A DNA stretch of 64,000 bases from positions 3,720,001 to 3,784,000 of the forward strand of contig OY783217.1 in assembly GCA_963678705.1 (NCBI GenBank). The letters run 5' to 3'. Positions 26,758 to 39,800 of the stretch are shown piece by piece. Within the stretch, counting starts at the first letter, position 1, and each line of letters begins with the position of its first letter. This stretch comes from Panorpa germanica. Its lineage: Eukaryota; Arthropoda; Insecta; Mecoptera; Panorpidae. The notes below the pieces were generated by a model that did not search any database, had not been told where the DNA came from, and worked only from the letters and a program-made list of their open reading frames with translations. Position numbers and translations under genes: made by a program.

Positions 26758-27151
26758 CAGTGTTACCAACCCTACTGTTTTAACAGTAGATTTGCTGTTT
26801 TCACATTGATGTCCCTGTTTTCTGTTTCATTCCTAATTTTTACTGTTTTTCGATTAGCGTTCAGCGCCACCTATTACACTATGCAAATATTTTTTTGATA
26901 ACGTGAAAATATTGAAGATGAGGCAATTGAGAATGAAAGTGGAAAATAATTTTACTTTGATTTTTATTTTTTTGTTGTTGTGATTATTAATATAACAATG
27001 TATGTGAGTTCTGGTAACTAAGAAAATTGTTCATTGTTTTAATTATATGAGCAAAAGTATGAAATCTGCCTTTTTTTTCTTTACCTACTGTTTTCTCCTG
27101 TTTTTTTTTTGCGAGCTGCTGTTTTTTAGTTTTTTGGGGTTGGCAACACTG
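26758..27151. mobile_element. Non-autonomous hAT element (394 bp)
   Basis: The ends CAGTGTTACCAACCC and GGGTTGGCAACACTG are inverted repeats of the hAT pattern (CAG...CTG). AGTAGATA is present exactly on both sides (26,750-26,757 and 27,152-27,159), the 8-bp target duplication expected for hAT. The interior is rich in CTGTTTT motifs and has no transposase. Confidence 0.85.
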
Positions 27152-27880
27152 AGTAGATACCTCATTTACTACTCACAGCTGCGTATTGCGAGCAAATAAA
27201 AATAATCTCAATTTACTATTTCTTCTATGACGTCATACGTCATAGAACTAACACAAGCGGTAAATTTAAAAGTTAAATAGCTTTGAATATTTAATGAAAA
27301 TAGAAACGCCAATATACATATACTAAGCCAAGTCTCAACGTAACAGTCTTCATACTACCCCTAATGCTAATGCAATTCCTAACAGATTTTGTGAACGCCA
27401 TCCTCATTATCTGCACAATATTTATAATTGGCAAGCAACTCTTATAACAGCTTTATTTCTTGACAGCATCAACATCATCAAGTGAAGATTCTTCTCTTGT
27501 CTTCTTTTATTCTATCTTTTTTTATCTAATACCAAACTCTGAGCAATAAATGCGTTATCTAAGTTGTTACATTGAAAGTCCATTAATTGTTTTGGAAAGA
27601 CAACCGGCCAGTTACCAGCTACTAATACAAGTATGGTATATTGCCGATAGATGTCTATTTCTTTTCTGTCTTGTTATTTGTTATAATCAGTTTCTCAATC
27701 GTTCATTCAACAAATTCTATTTTCTTTAACAGTCGTTCTCGTTCTTTATTTATTTTTTTGTTAATCCTACGATATCATATAATTTGTCTTAGATAAATGA
27801 TTTATTTCATAGTTCTTTTTTTTCAAAAGTCTGATTAAATTACTCGGTCGTTGTTCGTTCAATGTTTTATCGATGCGAGT

Positions 27881-28043
27881 TGCTGACCTGACAGTAGTAT
27901 ACTGCTACTGGCTCTGTCTACTGTCAGGTCAGCAGGATTTGTAGCTCCTCTAGCCTCTAGGTACAGGTGAGTTGCTATGACGTGGTAGGGAAAGGCCAGT
28001 AACAGTGAAAACAAACATCAGTAACTCGCATACGAGTTACTGA
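27881..28043. repeat. Cluster of perfect hairpins
   Basis: A 17-bp perfect stem (27,881-27,897 with 27,918-27,934; TGCTGACCTGACAGTAG) is followed by a 12-bp perfect stem around 28,016-28,043 (ATCAGTAACTCG / CGAGTTACTGAT). GATGCGAGTT just left and AACTCGCATT just right hint at one foldback element of about 195 bp, whose limits I cannot fix. Confidence 0.6.
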
Positions 28044-28095
28044 TCCTACCGCGCATAATAATAACTCGCATTATATAGTCAAAAGGTGCGAGTAA

Positions 28096-28618
28096 GGCCC
28101 TCTGCACACGACGCGGCTGGTTGCAAACGTTAGCCCGAGTCTGCCCGAAGCGAATGTGATTACAACTGTGTCATTAGTGAGAGATCGAACGTGTATGCGA
28201 GTGAGATAAAACACGAGGAAAGGCACACGGGTCGATTGCAAATTAAACGAAAACGAGCACGAGCTATGCCGATCCGTGCATCGTGACTCTATAGAATTTT
28301 TAACAATAGCAAAACAGGGGATTCTATTGTTTTATATTTGATTGTATGTATGTATTTAAATACTTTTCGTAAACATCTCTATTAATATGATATCATCATC
28401 AAAAGCATGAAACCAACAATGCCCTGCGACCGAGAAATATAGTCGCTAAATATATGCTCAAAACCAGTTTAAAATCAGTTTAGTTACGTTCGTGCTGTGT
28501 GTTTTATCTCACTCATAAACACGTTCGTTCTTTTACTAACAACACATTTGTAATCACATTCGGTTCGGGTAGATTCGGGGCTAAGGTTTGCAACTAGTCG
28601 CGTCGTGTGCGGAGGGCC
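28096..28618. mobile_element. PIF/Harbinger-like MITE, copy B (best preserved)
   Basis: The left end GGCCCTCTGCACACGACGCG pairs with the right end CGCGTCGTGTGCGGAGGGCC. The arms extend far inward (GTTGCAA..., GCCCGAATCTGCCCGAA-type blocks). TAA lies on both sides (28,093-28,095 and 28,619-28,621). This 523-bp copy is the clearest reference for the family. Confidence 0.88.
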
Positions 28619-28621
28619 TAA

Positions 28622-29883
28622 CTGTACTGTAGTAACTGTCCAAGCATCTGTTACAAGAGCTAAAGTTTTTTAAATGCATATTGTTAATATCACTTGCATA
28701 GCCGCTCATAATGCGTATGTACGAGCAAACGGATTGAATCTGAAATACGGACAAATTATTTCTTGTACCTTTGACCTTGACAGTAGTATGGAATCATGTT
28801 CTATCATGTGCAAACCAATATGAAGTTATCAACATAGTGTAAAAATGAGTAGCTTTGTAGCACGTGTGAACTTTTATGAAAAAGTAAACCACCCATCAAC
28901 ATCGCGAAGAAAGATGTTAAGGTTTATTTTTAAAATGTTTACTGAAATAAAAATACTGCACATTTGCTATTTTTATTAAAAATAATATAATGTCTGATGG
29001 CCACATATTGTACTGATCTTCTGTTTTATAAATTGAAGTAATATTATATTATTTATGAATATGATGAATGGTAGATTGATATTCGGAAAACGTACTATTT
29101 ATTATTAGTTTTAAATCATATTTGTAATTACCATAAATGTATTAAAATAATGCTCTAGATATCAACGATTATTAATGAACTAAAATATATTCTTTGGTTC
29201 TGAATAAAGAAAGGAGAAATTGTATGTTTTAGTTTTATATTTCAACATCAAAGCACTATTGACTAGAAAGGTATAGAAGATAACATTAGAAAAGGTTTGA
29301 TCTTTAAATAAGTTTGTGTCTGTAATATATTAGTTTCAAACCGCTATTAGTGAGGTTTAAATAAATGATAATACTTTTAAAAACTTCTTAGAGTCTGTGT
29401 GTTTGTATAGTAGTTCCCGCTATTTGAACTTCATACTGTTATTCCATAAATAGGTAAAAATCTCAGGATGGTAATACTTTTCTGCAATTAAATAGATTAC
29501 CACTACACATTTACTATATATTTTTGCAACTTATATACACCGTGACGTAGGAATATGCGAAATATGAATACAAATATACAGATATGCAAATGATAAGCCG
29601 TTTACTCTAGAGTATGGGAATATGTTCTTTAATGTACGAGTACAGGAAGTCAGAAAATGCTCTGAAAAAGAAGTTTTACAGAAATCAATAGGGTACAATT
29701 GAATTTCAGATGATTAAAAACAGGCCATTCGTAGCCTGGGCAATAGCAGCGGCTCTGTTTATATTGGTTATTCATAAAACGGTTTGAACATTTATTTATA
29801 TACTTACTGGAACATTATTTGGCGTTTGTTAGGTTCGAAAGTCTTTCGCTGCGGGAGGTATTCTTGCCATTCTTCCTTCACAT

Positions 29884-29886
<3 letters not shown>
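28622..29886. other. AT-rich non-coding stretch
   Basis: No gene or element recognised. Confidence 0.6.

Positions 29887-29978
<92 letters not shown>
29887..29978. repeat. (TA)n microsatellite
   Basis: About 92 bases of uninterrupted TA. Overlapping open frames are poly-(Tyr-Ile) artefacts. Confidence 0.98.
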
Positions 29979-29981
<3 letters not shown>

Positions 29982-30073
29982 TCAAATGTATAATTATGTA
30001 CGTCATTAAAAACACAATAGTAAATTAAGTGTACATATGGTCAGCAAGTGGTATCGCAGGATATAGGCCCACT

Positions 30074-30112
30074 CACAGTGAGACAGTGAGACAGTGAGAG
30101 AGTGAGAGAGAG
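30074..30112 (+). repeat. AGTGAGAC / GAGA repeat
   Basis: Short tandem units of CAGTGAGA grading into GAGAGTGAGAGAGAG. Confidence 0.8.
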
Positions 30113-30325
30113 GGAATCAATAGACACCTAACATGTGTTTATATAATTGTAGTCGCTTCGCTACGGATGGTAATGAAAATACTTAATCCATTAGTTAATT
30201 AACAGATAAGATAAAAATAAAATTCAATTAAATAAAATCAAGGCTGATTTACAGGGAAGAATATGTTGTCCAATCAATCGAGCCGAATGAAATCAGACAA
30301 CGTTTGGTACTAGAGTAACTCGCAG

Positions 30326-30549
30326 ACCATGGGTCCCCAAACTTTTCACGGATTAATTATTAATCTATAAAAAGCGGTAGAGGAATGAGATTTAATCTTC
30401 AGTGACAATATTTTGTTTTTTCTTTTGGGTGGTCTTTTAATAGACTCTTCATCACCTAAATACTGGTTTTAGTTGTCAAATTATCGTAGCACATATTTAA
30501 TTATACTCTGTGTTTCCATGGAATCAATACGTGGTTTGAGAAGCCCTGG
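30326..30549. mobile_element. Possible hAT solo fragment
   Basis: The left end CAGACCATGGGTCCCCAAAC and the complement of the right end (CCAGGGCTTCTCAAACCACG) both resemble the CAG.GG.TCTCAAAC ends of Charlie-like hAT elements. The flanks do not show a clear 8-bp duplication, so this is tentative. Confidence 0.35.
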
Positions 30550-30879
30550 TTTAGAGCGCTGTGGTAGCGATGTCTCAATATTTGGCTGATGTTTTTAGTT
30601 CAAATCAACATCAGCTGTGTTATTGTTTGGATTGAGTGTTGAGTTGAGTTGCGCTTCACTAATTGTTTGAACTACCATGAATACTATAACATATGAATTT
30701 AAAGAGTTAAGGGCCTAATATACACTCGAAATTTGTTGTGTTGGTAACTGGCTTGGCCAACATGCTTGATTTTTTACGGGTAACCTAATATAAAAATCCT
30801 ATTGTCACTGACTTAATAACTTTAGTAAAAGTATTAAAACAAAATGTTGTTAAAAATTAGTTTTAATATTTGTATTTAA

Positions 30880-31110
30880 CATATGAAGTTCGAATAGTCT
30901 TAAGAGTCGAGCCCAACATATACAAATGTGTATTGGGCCTTTGTATTTGTCGAATATGTAATCCGACTCCACTCTCTAAGGAACGGAGCCATTGCCTCAG
31001 GACATAACTGTCTGCGACATTTGCGATCGTGGTGATATACGAATGAGGGTATTTCCAATGACATTGCACCCTTCGTGCCAATGGTGAATAGTGTTCGGCT
31101 CATTTCCATA
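30880..31110 (-). repeat. Repeat with coding-like fragment, copy 1
   Basis: The complement of about 31,005-31,105 closely matches 52,800-52,900 on the + strand: both contain TTCACCATTGGCA followed by a short variable stretch and GGAAAATACCCTCATTCG-like sequence. Long open frames here (for example EMSRTLFTIGTKGAMSLEIP) suggest derivation from a coding element. I do not recognise the family. Confidence 0.5.
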
Positions 31111-33689
31111 CATCATTTCTTTCATATTAGTTTGGGATATTTCTCCTATCTCCTATAAATACCTTAAGTTTCAGCTTCCTCGTACACATGTAGATCAATT
31201 TCTACACAAACTTCGTGAGTTGAGTCTATAAAGACTGGCATCGCATACCTCTAAGAGTAGAGGAAAAATCAACCATAATTTACTGCACACAGTGTAGTGT
31301 ATAACCCGTACTCGTAGAATTAAAACAAACTAGGTATTCAAAACTAACTTCAATGAGTCAATTTTCACGATTCAAGTTAACTTTTATTTTAAAATCTTAG
31401 AACCAAGTAACATTGCTTTACTCGTATACAGAAACAGATTAATTCGATTTGCATCGTTCGGTTTTTAATGACGTTAATGGGGGCCCCAGTGTACCTTTGA
31501 ATAATATTACGAAAATATTCTGAAGCCAAAAACAGTTGGGCTTTTAAATGTAAAGAAGACATTGTTTTTTAATCTATAAGAAACAACATATTGATTTTAA
31601 CCCTATGAAAGAGTACGATTAAAATTTTTATAACACAAAACTTTGATTCCGTGAATTCAATAAATTATTAACGCAGTATTTCTAAACACCTTGTAATTCG
31701 AATTAATTATCACTAATTGAGTATAAAACGTAGGTGGTGGCTCTAATGTTGGCGCTAATTATCCTAAGTAACTCGTAAATAATGAAAACAATGTGCGTTT
31801 CAAATAAGATAGCCCACGGCAGTTACAGACCTTTTCTGTGACCTTTGCCAAGTCTCAGCCAGTAAGCTACCGTCAACTGGAACATCTCTGTCGTGTACAA
31901 TCACCCACCAATGGGTGGGTTTTTCTATAAGACTTGAAAATAAGGTGGAGTTGTTGCCTGATGGTTAATTCCATTTAAAAAAAAGTCATCCTCGTTGTTC
32001 CATGCATTGTGTGACGTCATTCATAAACAATGATTTTAGAGTGGGGATGAAACATCACTGAAAAAATACAGCGGGACATTTTAGGCGATTTATCAAAAAA
32101 AGCAAATAATTTCACAGAATCTAATTAAAACAAGTAACTATAATATTTTATGAGGTTCTGTAACTCGAAGGGTGTAATTAAAATAGAATTGGTAATGAGG
32201 ATGTACGATACCATGGAACTTTAAGTTGTGCAGAGTATAAATTATCATCTGCCCGCTGCATGAGCCCCAGCATGGTCCTCCTCCTCCTCGCTGTCTGACG
32301 TAGGAGTAACTCAATAACCTATTTATTAACTTTATTAGTCGTAAATTTTCCGCTATCAACAAAACCTACAATTACAAATAGCTACTTTAGTATCTAAAAC
32401 AAAGTGTTTTTCACTTCACACACCAATATATAGAATACACAGGGTGCATCTAAATACGCTGTCTCTCAAACAAGTGTTAAAATATATTACAGATTTATTA
32501 ATGAAAGAATTTTATCAAATAGTTAAAATTTAGAGATTCAATTATCTTTTAAATGTAAACCAATGCTAGGAAAGTCTCGAAAAAATCTAATAGTATCTTA
32601 TTTCGACTTGTAATTAGCAACGTCTGTTGAGTATGAAGCAAATATTGTGTTGAAGTGAACCTTATGTATCGCTATGACGGGATAATTGTCTCCTGTACTA
32701 CGGAACTATTTTAAACATAGTTTAGCTACTAATCAATTGATTAGTAACCTGTCAGTCTAATGTTAAATGGCTTCGAAAAGTTGCAAAATATGCGCCTTAC
32801 AGATAAAAATCAATTACCAGTTGGTAATCACCATTACATTTCTTGTTAAAAAGGCTCAACAATATTTGTAATGATCTAAAATATATCTGTTCAAGCTTTA
32901 CTAAATAAAAAGCATAACCTTTTTAACTAATTTATGAGGATTAGTTTAAAATTTTACATATAGAAAGAAATTATTAATTGTAAAGTGGTTAAAAAATACC
33001 AGTAATTATAAATATAGTAACGTTTACGCCCGTCGCAAAGCGACGTCTGTCTTTTGTATGTGAATTGAATTTCATTTGAAATTTTAATTCCATTTTTAAA
33101 TAGAAATATTTAACTCGTTCTATATTAATTTTACATATAACAAACCTTTATAAGTAACTATTTTTATTAATATTTCTAACGTTTGTTCAAAATACTCTTT
33201 TACTGTTTTCAAATTTCTGTTAAAAATACAATGCAAGGAAGCACCCTGTACTGATGTGTTTCACTCACAATGATACATTAAAGTTGTCAGTGATTGCAGG
33301 AAGAGAAGAGTGGGAGAAGAGGACTAGGGGAAGGGAGGAGGCTCCTAAAACCCCATTCCATTAAATACTCGTACAAGCCGTGCAATTTTATAGGAAAGGG
33401 TGGTGGGATTTAAAACAAATACGAGTGATAAGGAGAGGAACTACAATTGATGAAGGGAAAGGGTGAGGGGTATGCTAGAGTAACCTCCTGATGGAATAAA
33501 AAGGACAAGCGTTAAACAATGTCCTGTTAGTATTTTGATTTGCTGATTGAATCGTAAGATACATTCCAGAAGAATTTTAAAAATCGGGAGTTGTATTTGC
33601 ATAAAAGTAAAACTTTTTGTGTTCCAAACAATTTCCAAAATTTAGTTATTAATAATCATAAGACCAAACATTTATTACTCATTTTTAAA
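31111..33689. other. Upstream region of the convertase gene
   Basis: No exon could be joined to the convertase start here, and the 5' UTR and promoter were not located. ACAGGGTGC (32,439) and GCACCCTGT (33,241-33,249) are inverted and may bound an 810-bp element; this is weak. A minus-strand GC-rich patch at about 32,255-32,312 reads VTPTSDSEEEEDHAGAHAAG before a stop, exon-like but without clear splice sites. Confidence 0.4.
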
Positions 33690-33833
33690 ATGTTTGTAGT
33701 ATTAAATATTTTGTTATTCCTTGTGGTCGATGTGAAGTCCTTTTACCAGACGGAATGGGTGGCCAGGATTTCAGGGGGGCCTTTGGAGGCTGAGCGGGTG
33801 GCTTTAGAAATGGGATATTATTATCAAGGACAG
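33690..33833 (+). CDS. Convertase exon 1: signal peptide and prodomain start
   Basis: Residues 1-48. [17 protein letters not shown] is a typical signal peptide. [14 protein letters not shown] matches the conserved N-terminus of convertase prodomains (W.V.I.GG). The ATG at 33,690 is the only one in frame directly before a hydrophobic core. Upstream in-frame sequence is open but hydrophilic. The donor CAG|GTAAGC is strong; phase 0. Confidence 0.85.
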
Positions 33834-36800
33834 GTAAGCTTAGATTTAATAACATTATTATATTTATATGTTATGTTGCTGTAATTGTATATGCCAGTAC
33901 GAGTATTTATTGAAAAGCAAAACATCTTAATGGAAATGAAATATCATCATGTATCAACGGTGAAGATGCAATGTTTATCAACATTTCATATTGTTCAAGA
34001 AATTGAAGCAACTGTTGTTTCTATAAGCAGTGTTGGGATAGAATTCCTTCTAGTAAAGTTTGGAAAAACCTATGTGTTTCATATAGCGATAATGGGCTTA
34101 TGAACCATGCCTTTAGGATTAATATTTCTTCCGTGATGTCAAAAGATGTATAAAAATGAAGAGACAACACAGTAATTTAATTTTAAAGTAATTATCTCTC
34201 CATAGCTTATTACATATTATTTATATTTCTATCAAAAATTTGAAAAACTACCTTTAAAAATTAGTTTACAAGCATGAAAGAACTGCATTTGTTTAAAAGT
34301 TGACTATCGTGCTTTTGCATCTTCACCATCCATTTAACTAAGTGCGGACTAAGCTTTTGTTGGGCATAATGTAAGTTCTTAAAAACACAAAGTGATAACT
34401 TCGTGTGCAAAATATCTGTTATTGATAACTTTGTAACGTATTTGACTTTTATCTTTTTTATTAAAATATCGCGCAATACAATCGAAGGTAATAAACGTTA
34501 TTCATAAAAGCAAACCAGCTGTTTAGTAAATTAATATTTTGCTTCATAAAGATACTCGTATTTATATCAAAGTTAAGGGGTTAGCACACCTTGACGTATA
34601 CGTAAAATAGCATAAAAAGAAAAAAACTTTTTTAACGCTACCTCCAAGTATATATATTATCTACTGTTGTCACCATTTGTGAATATATTTACGTAAAAAA
34701 TTAATAATTAATAATTATTTAAAAATCACATAAAAGCTGTTTCGTGGAATATGTTTTCCACGAGCCTCAACGACCCTCGCGGTATCACGAATCGTAACAA
34801 ATAAAAAAATTAAATATTTTCTTATGAACCAATAGCAAAAATCTTATGCAACATGATAGACAATCATACAATGGAGATATGTTCTAATTTTTATTAATAT
34901 TGGTTTAGTAATTCTCAAGACAGCGGCGGCATTATCCATTGTGAGGTCCTTCTTCTTTGTGTAATTTATATAAATTGAAAGTATGTATTTTTGAAGATGA
35001 TTCACGAGAAATGCAAAAGTTATAAATAAATAAATGTAAATTTTTAAAATTATATATTAGAAGATTTATAAAAGCTAACAAGGACAAAGATGACAAATAT
35101 TAATGATAATAAACTAAGGTACATGAATGCCTTAAAAGATAGACGTAAGGAATCAAGTAGGTTTTCTAAGGCACGCGATCAAATACATATATTGTAATTA
35201 CTTTTTCTACTTGGATTGTTGTGCGAAGCCCCGTTCGGTTACTCTGCTTGCCATCCCATAAGGCCGTTACTGTCTCAAGATATTGTTGTGACAGTTCAAA
35301 GAAAAGTAGTTTCGGTATAAACACTAAAAGGAAAGTATTGCATAACTATATATATTCTGCCATAATCACTTTAAATTGCTATAACTTGCCTAATATTTTA
35401 AATGGAGGCACGAAAAAATTGTTAAAATATTCTTAAAAGTATTATTAATAAATATGAAGTATTTATATTTACTGAAATTGTGAAGGTGTGCTAACCCCTT
35501 AAACAGTCCTGTGCTTTTACCGAAGCACTTCATATTCAGTCCTCTACCGTAACGAACAATAGGACAATATGAAGTGGTTTTCCATATCAATATAAACTCC
35601 ACTTAATAAGCATTCCGATATTGATACCAATTTAGAAAACAACACTTTTTCTTTACGATATTACAAATTGTTTATGTTGATACTTTAGTACGATTGCCTA
35701 CTCAAAAATGTACAAACATTGTTAACACCGCCATGTTGATTCTCCTACATGGGGTATGGTGTGATTTCTTGGCATTTCCCCATGCAATTAATTTTGAAAA
35801 TTGTTTTGTAATTCCACTACTTAACGCGTTGTTTATTTTCCAATACTTTAAGCTGCGTGCTGTGCTTCTTGTAAAATTCATAAGATTGAAAACGGTCACG
35901 TTACGTTTGATTCTCCTAACTTTTAAACCAATAAAAGTAGTGAAATTTTTTTATAGGAATAAGTCTAGGTATAGGTTAAAATCTTTTCAATGAAGAACAT
36001 TATTTCAAATGGAATTTTCCATAAGACTTATAGACTTATGCAAATGTATTGAAACAACATTGATTAAATGTCCAAGCTGATGTTGATCCAATTAACGACA
36101 ATCGGTGAATGATACATTATTGTACAATAAATCAACCCTCAATCGTGTCCTCCACAGGGGGTAGCGACAGAGATTCAATAGGACTCATTTAAATTCCGCC
36201 CCCGATTGAATAAACCGTCCAAATTGAAATTAATGACACTGTTTTTATTCGATGATGTATTTCCTTCTCGTAGTTTACAGAAAATGGTTTCAATGGGCTT
36301 GTGTCCTATGTCTTAATTTCTATAAAAGTGTACTACATATTGATAAAAGGTTACTAGAACCTCAAATGTTCAATTATTTTTTAGTAACTCCTTATATATT
36401 AAGAGGTATTAACAATTAAAAAAGTCATTATGTCTCTTTAATTATTAAAGGGATTCAACGTTGTACATATTCCAAATGCATATGACATCACAACCGCTGC
36501 CAACCTTACAGCTCATAAATCTCTGCTATATGTATTTATATATCAAAATATCAAATATTATTTATAGCTATTTCAAGGAACAACAAAATTCCAATATTAT
36601 GTCTGCCTTAGCAGGGTTAAATAAAATAAAAACGTATTATTCTTTGACTTGACTTGATTATTTCGACTACCAACATCTACAAAACATTATCACAGCATTG
36701 ACCTATTCAACAAATAACTGACGTTAAACTGCATTTAACGTCATACAAATATGGCCGACCATTTCTAGCGCTAAAACTACGATTCAAACTTTTAATTACT

Positions 36801-39800
36801 ATATCTCCGTCAACATTTAGATATAGAGATAAAATAGACACGCTAATACACATTTATTAATATCAATTTCAATCAACAATTGAAAAAACGACCACTAAAA
36901 AATGAGGACACAAGCCCATTAGGAGACATATTCTACAAATACTTTACAGCAAGAAAGATTTGATTTTTTAGTTTTTTTTTTTGATGTAGGCACCTTTGCT
37001 TAAAAACTACTCTGTGCATAATTTTATTTTTATTATATTACCTACTATAACAATATTAATAGTTAGGTTTAAATCTTTGCTAATAAATGATTTACCATAC
37101 TCTTCTGCCATCTATGTTTTAACACTGGAACTCAACCAAGCGTCGAGACGCCAGTATTACGTCACGATGAAACGTCGCTAATTTTACCGCGCACGCGAGT
37201 GATTTTTGACGCCTGGTATCAGGAGCGAATACAAAAACACATTATAGTGTAACGATACACTATGTACCGCCCCTAAATCAACAAGTGGTGCCAGATTCGA
37301 TTAAACTCGTGTACACGGTCTTCGTCGAAGCGTAGGGCTTCGGAGTTCAGTTTACCCCTGGCAGAGATATTTTCTATATTTGGATTAGTCGACTCTCTGT
37401 GGAATAGATGAAACAAACCTCTTGTCAAACGGATTTCAAACGCGGAGTTAAATTAATGTAGAGCGTAACAATACAAAATATCTGATTTTGGTAATTTGAT
37501 TTTCTGTTACTAATCTGATACTTTCGAAGGTTAAATAAATATTTAATTAAAAACGATTTCCAATCAATGGAAATTCTAGTTTTTTTTAATTTGTAATGAC
37601 ACATACTACCAAGGTTTATTTAACATAACAAAATTTACCTTTTACATAATTTTTTTTATGTTAATATAAAACATAAATTTACGTTTTTTAACATTATTAA
37701 AGCTTTTCATGCAAGATTATATACCATTACATATTGAAGTAATATTAAAACCAGATTTTTAATGTCTTTTACATTTATTTAAAGTGAACAGAAAGTAAAA
37801 ATCTTTAAAAATTTAGGGAAAAAAATAATTTCGATTGATTTTTGTGTAAAAACTACTAGCATTCTGGGATTTTTAATGGTTGTCGTGGATAGCAGTGCTA
37901 TTTAGGTTGCCGATACAAAAAAAAATCAGAAATATTTGAAAAATTGTGGTCATGGTAGTTAAAAACATCTTAAGGTGTTTCAATTTTCGAAAATTTTGTG
38001 TAGTCATGAGCAGGACCACCCTCTGGTGCCCGTTTATCGTTGCATATTGGGACACCCTGTATATTACAAAATTATGTTAAGCTTCGGTAAAAAATAAAAT
38101 GTAATATTAGATAAAAAATGTTACTCTAATAATACTCCAAAATTCACGTTCTGTTCTATTCAACAATTTCTAATAAACTTAGTAGAAAGCCGCAAATTTA
38201 AGAACTACATTTATTTTCTTAGCTTAGTTTTGTAAATATACAATTATAATTAAATAATAAAATAAACTACTCCGCAACCGAGAGCGTTGAAGCGTGATAC
38301 GTCCATAGTATGAGACAACGTTGTAGTACACATATATCAGACTATTGATTAAAAAGATATTATCTTTAAAATGTTTAAGGCGACAATTAACATGAAATTT
38401 ACTATTTTTCGGGATCTCTTTATTATTTCCAAATTCCATTCTTTCTGGTTCAAAATATTTAACCTAAAATTCATTTGCAACCATTTGCAATTTCTGCAGT
38501 CTTACAAAATATATCATGGAGATAATTAAAATATTATTACATGTATAATAAACAAAATAAAATATTTGTTGAAACCAACAAATCAAAAACAGGGATGGCA
38601 AACTTATTTATGCGAGAGTGTTATTAATTTCGGAAGTGATATTTATTGAATAGGCGTTGTATTGAGTAGGCGTGCCAATTTCTTTTGAATGACTTTTTGT
38701 TAGAATCTACGTAGAATTATATTGAATAGTTAATATTGAGAATGTAAATGTACTAGTGCGTACCATAATCACACGCCCATTTGTGATACGCGTGTCAAAG
38801 GTTTACCATGCATAATCTAGAACATATGATATTCACTCTTTAAATCAAGCAGTGAATTTCTTTCTTGTCTTCAGCAGTTTCTTTTACTCCATTGATAAAT
38901 TTACGCTATCACACTAATACTATGATATTCATAGCCTCCAACCTCCGTAAATATAAATGAATAAGAGCGGGGGAGCCAGCTACATAAAGTACCTTAATCA
39001 AATAATAATGAGCATTTTAATAATAAATTATTTGCAGAAAAAACCCTTTAATTTTTAACAATACAAAATATAGGCCAAGCCAACTTGTTTAAAAGGTAGA
39101 TTTTTGAAGGTATATTTTGCAAGCAGTTTATTCAAACAAACCAACAATACGAGTGGCTTATCTTTAGTAGTAAATGATTCATTATGATACTTTTTGTAAT
39201 ATTATGATTTATTATGATAAATTCGTGCTATGTTTATGTAGTAATCAGGCAGGATATCCGCTTTAGAAGGTTATTATCTTTTTTTACGAAATATTGCATA
39301 ATTCTTATATAAAAAGTTATTAATTTAGTCTAGTAATAATGTGAAACTGCGAGGCTCCTTATTATTATTATTTTATTATAGATATTCAGTATTGTAATCA
39401 GTGACGGACTCAGGTTATTTATTTTCACAACATATACAAATACAAATTTAATAAACAAATGCATATTAAAATTAAAATTCGGATGTATTAATTATTTTAA
39501 GATTAAAATTAATATAATTATACAAACAATTCTAATAAAAGCACTAGTAACTATATCATCAAAATTAAATACGGCATGTTAATTTTTAATCTTTCTTTTT
39601 TCAGAGTAACTATTTATCTGATTATTTTAATAAATTTAATTTATTTAACATTGCTCTATTTCCGATGCTGAGTCCTAACCTAATTTGATAAAAAAATATA
39701 ATTATGCTCTGGAGATCGAACAAGAAGACACAGAGGTTTAGCGTCAATGATAAATTCTCTCGACCACTGTATTTTAAAACATGTCATTTAAATAAAATAC

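Noticed and set aside
25595-30028. Open frames rich in Tyr-Ile repeats
   Set aside because: They are translations of (TA)n microsatellites.
37285-37310. Possible LTR primer-binding site (GTGGTGCCAGATTCG)
   Set aside because: No matching pair of long terminal repeats, no polypurine tract and no gag-pol sequence nearby; the complement does not form a proper tRNA 3' end.
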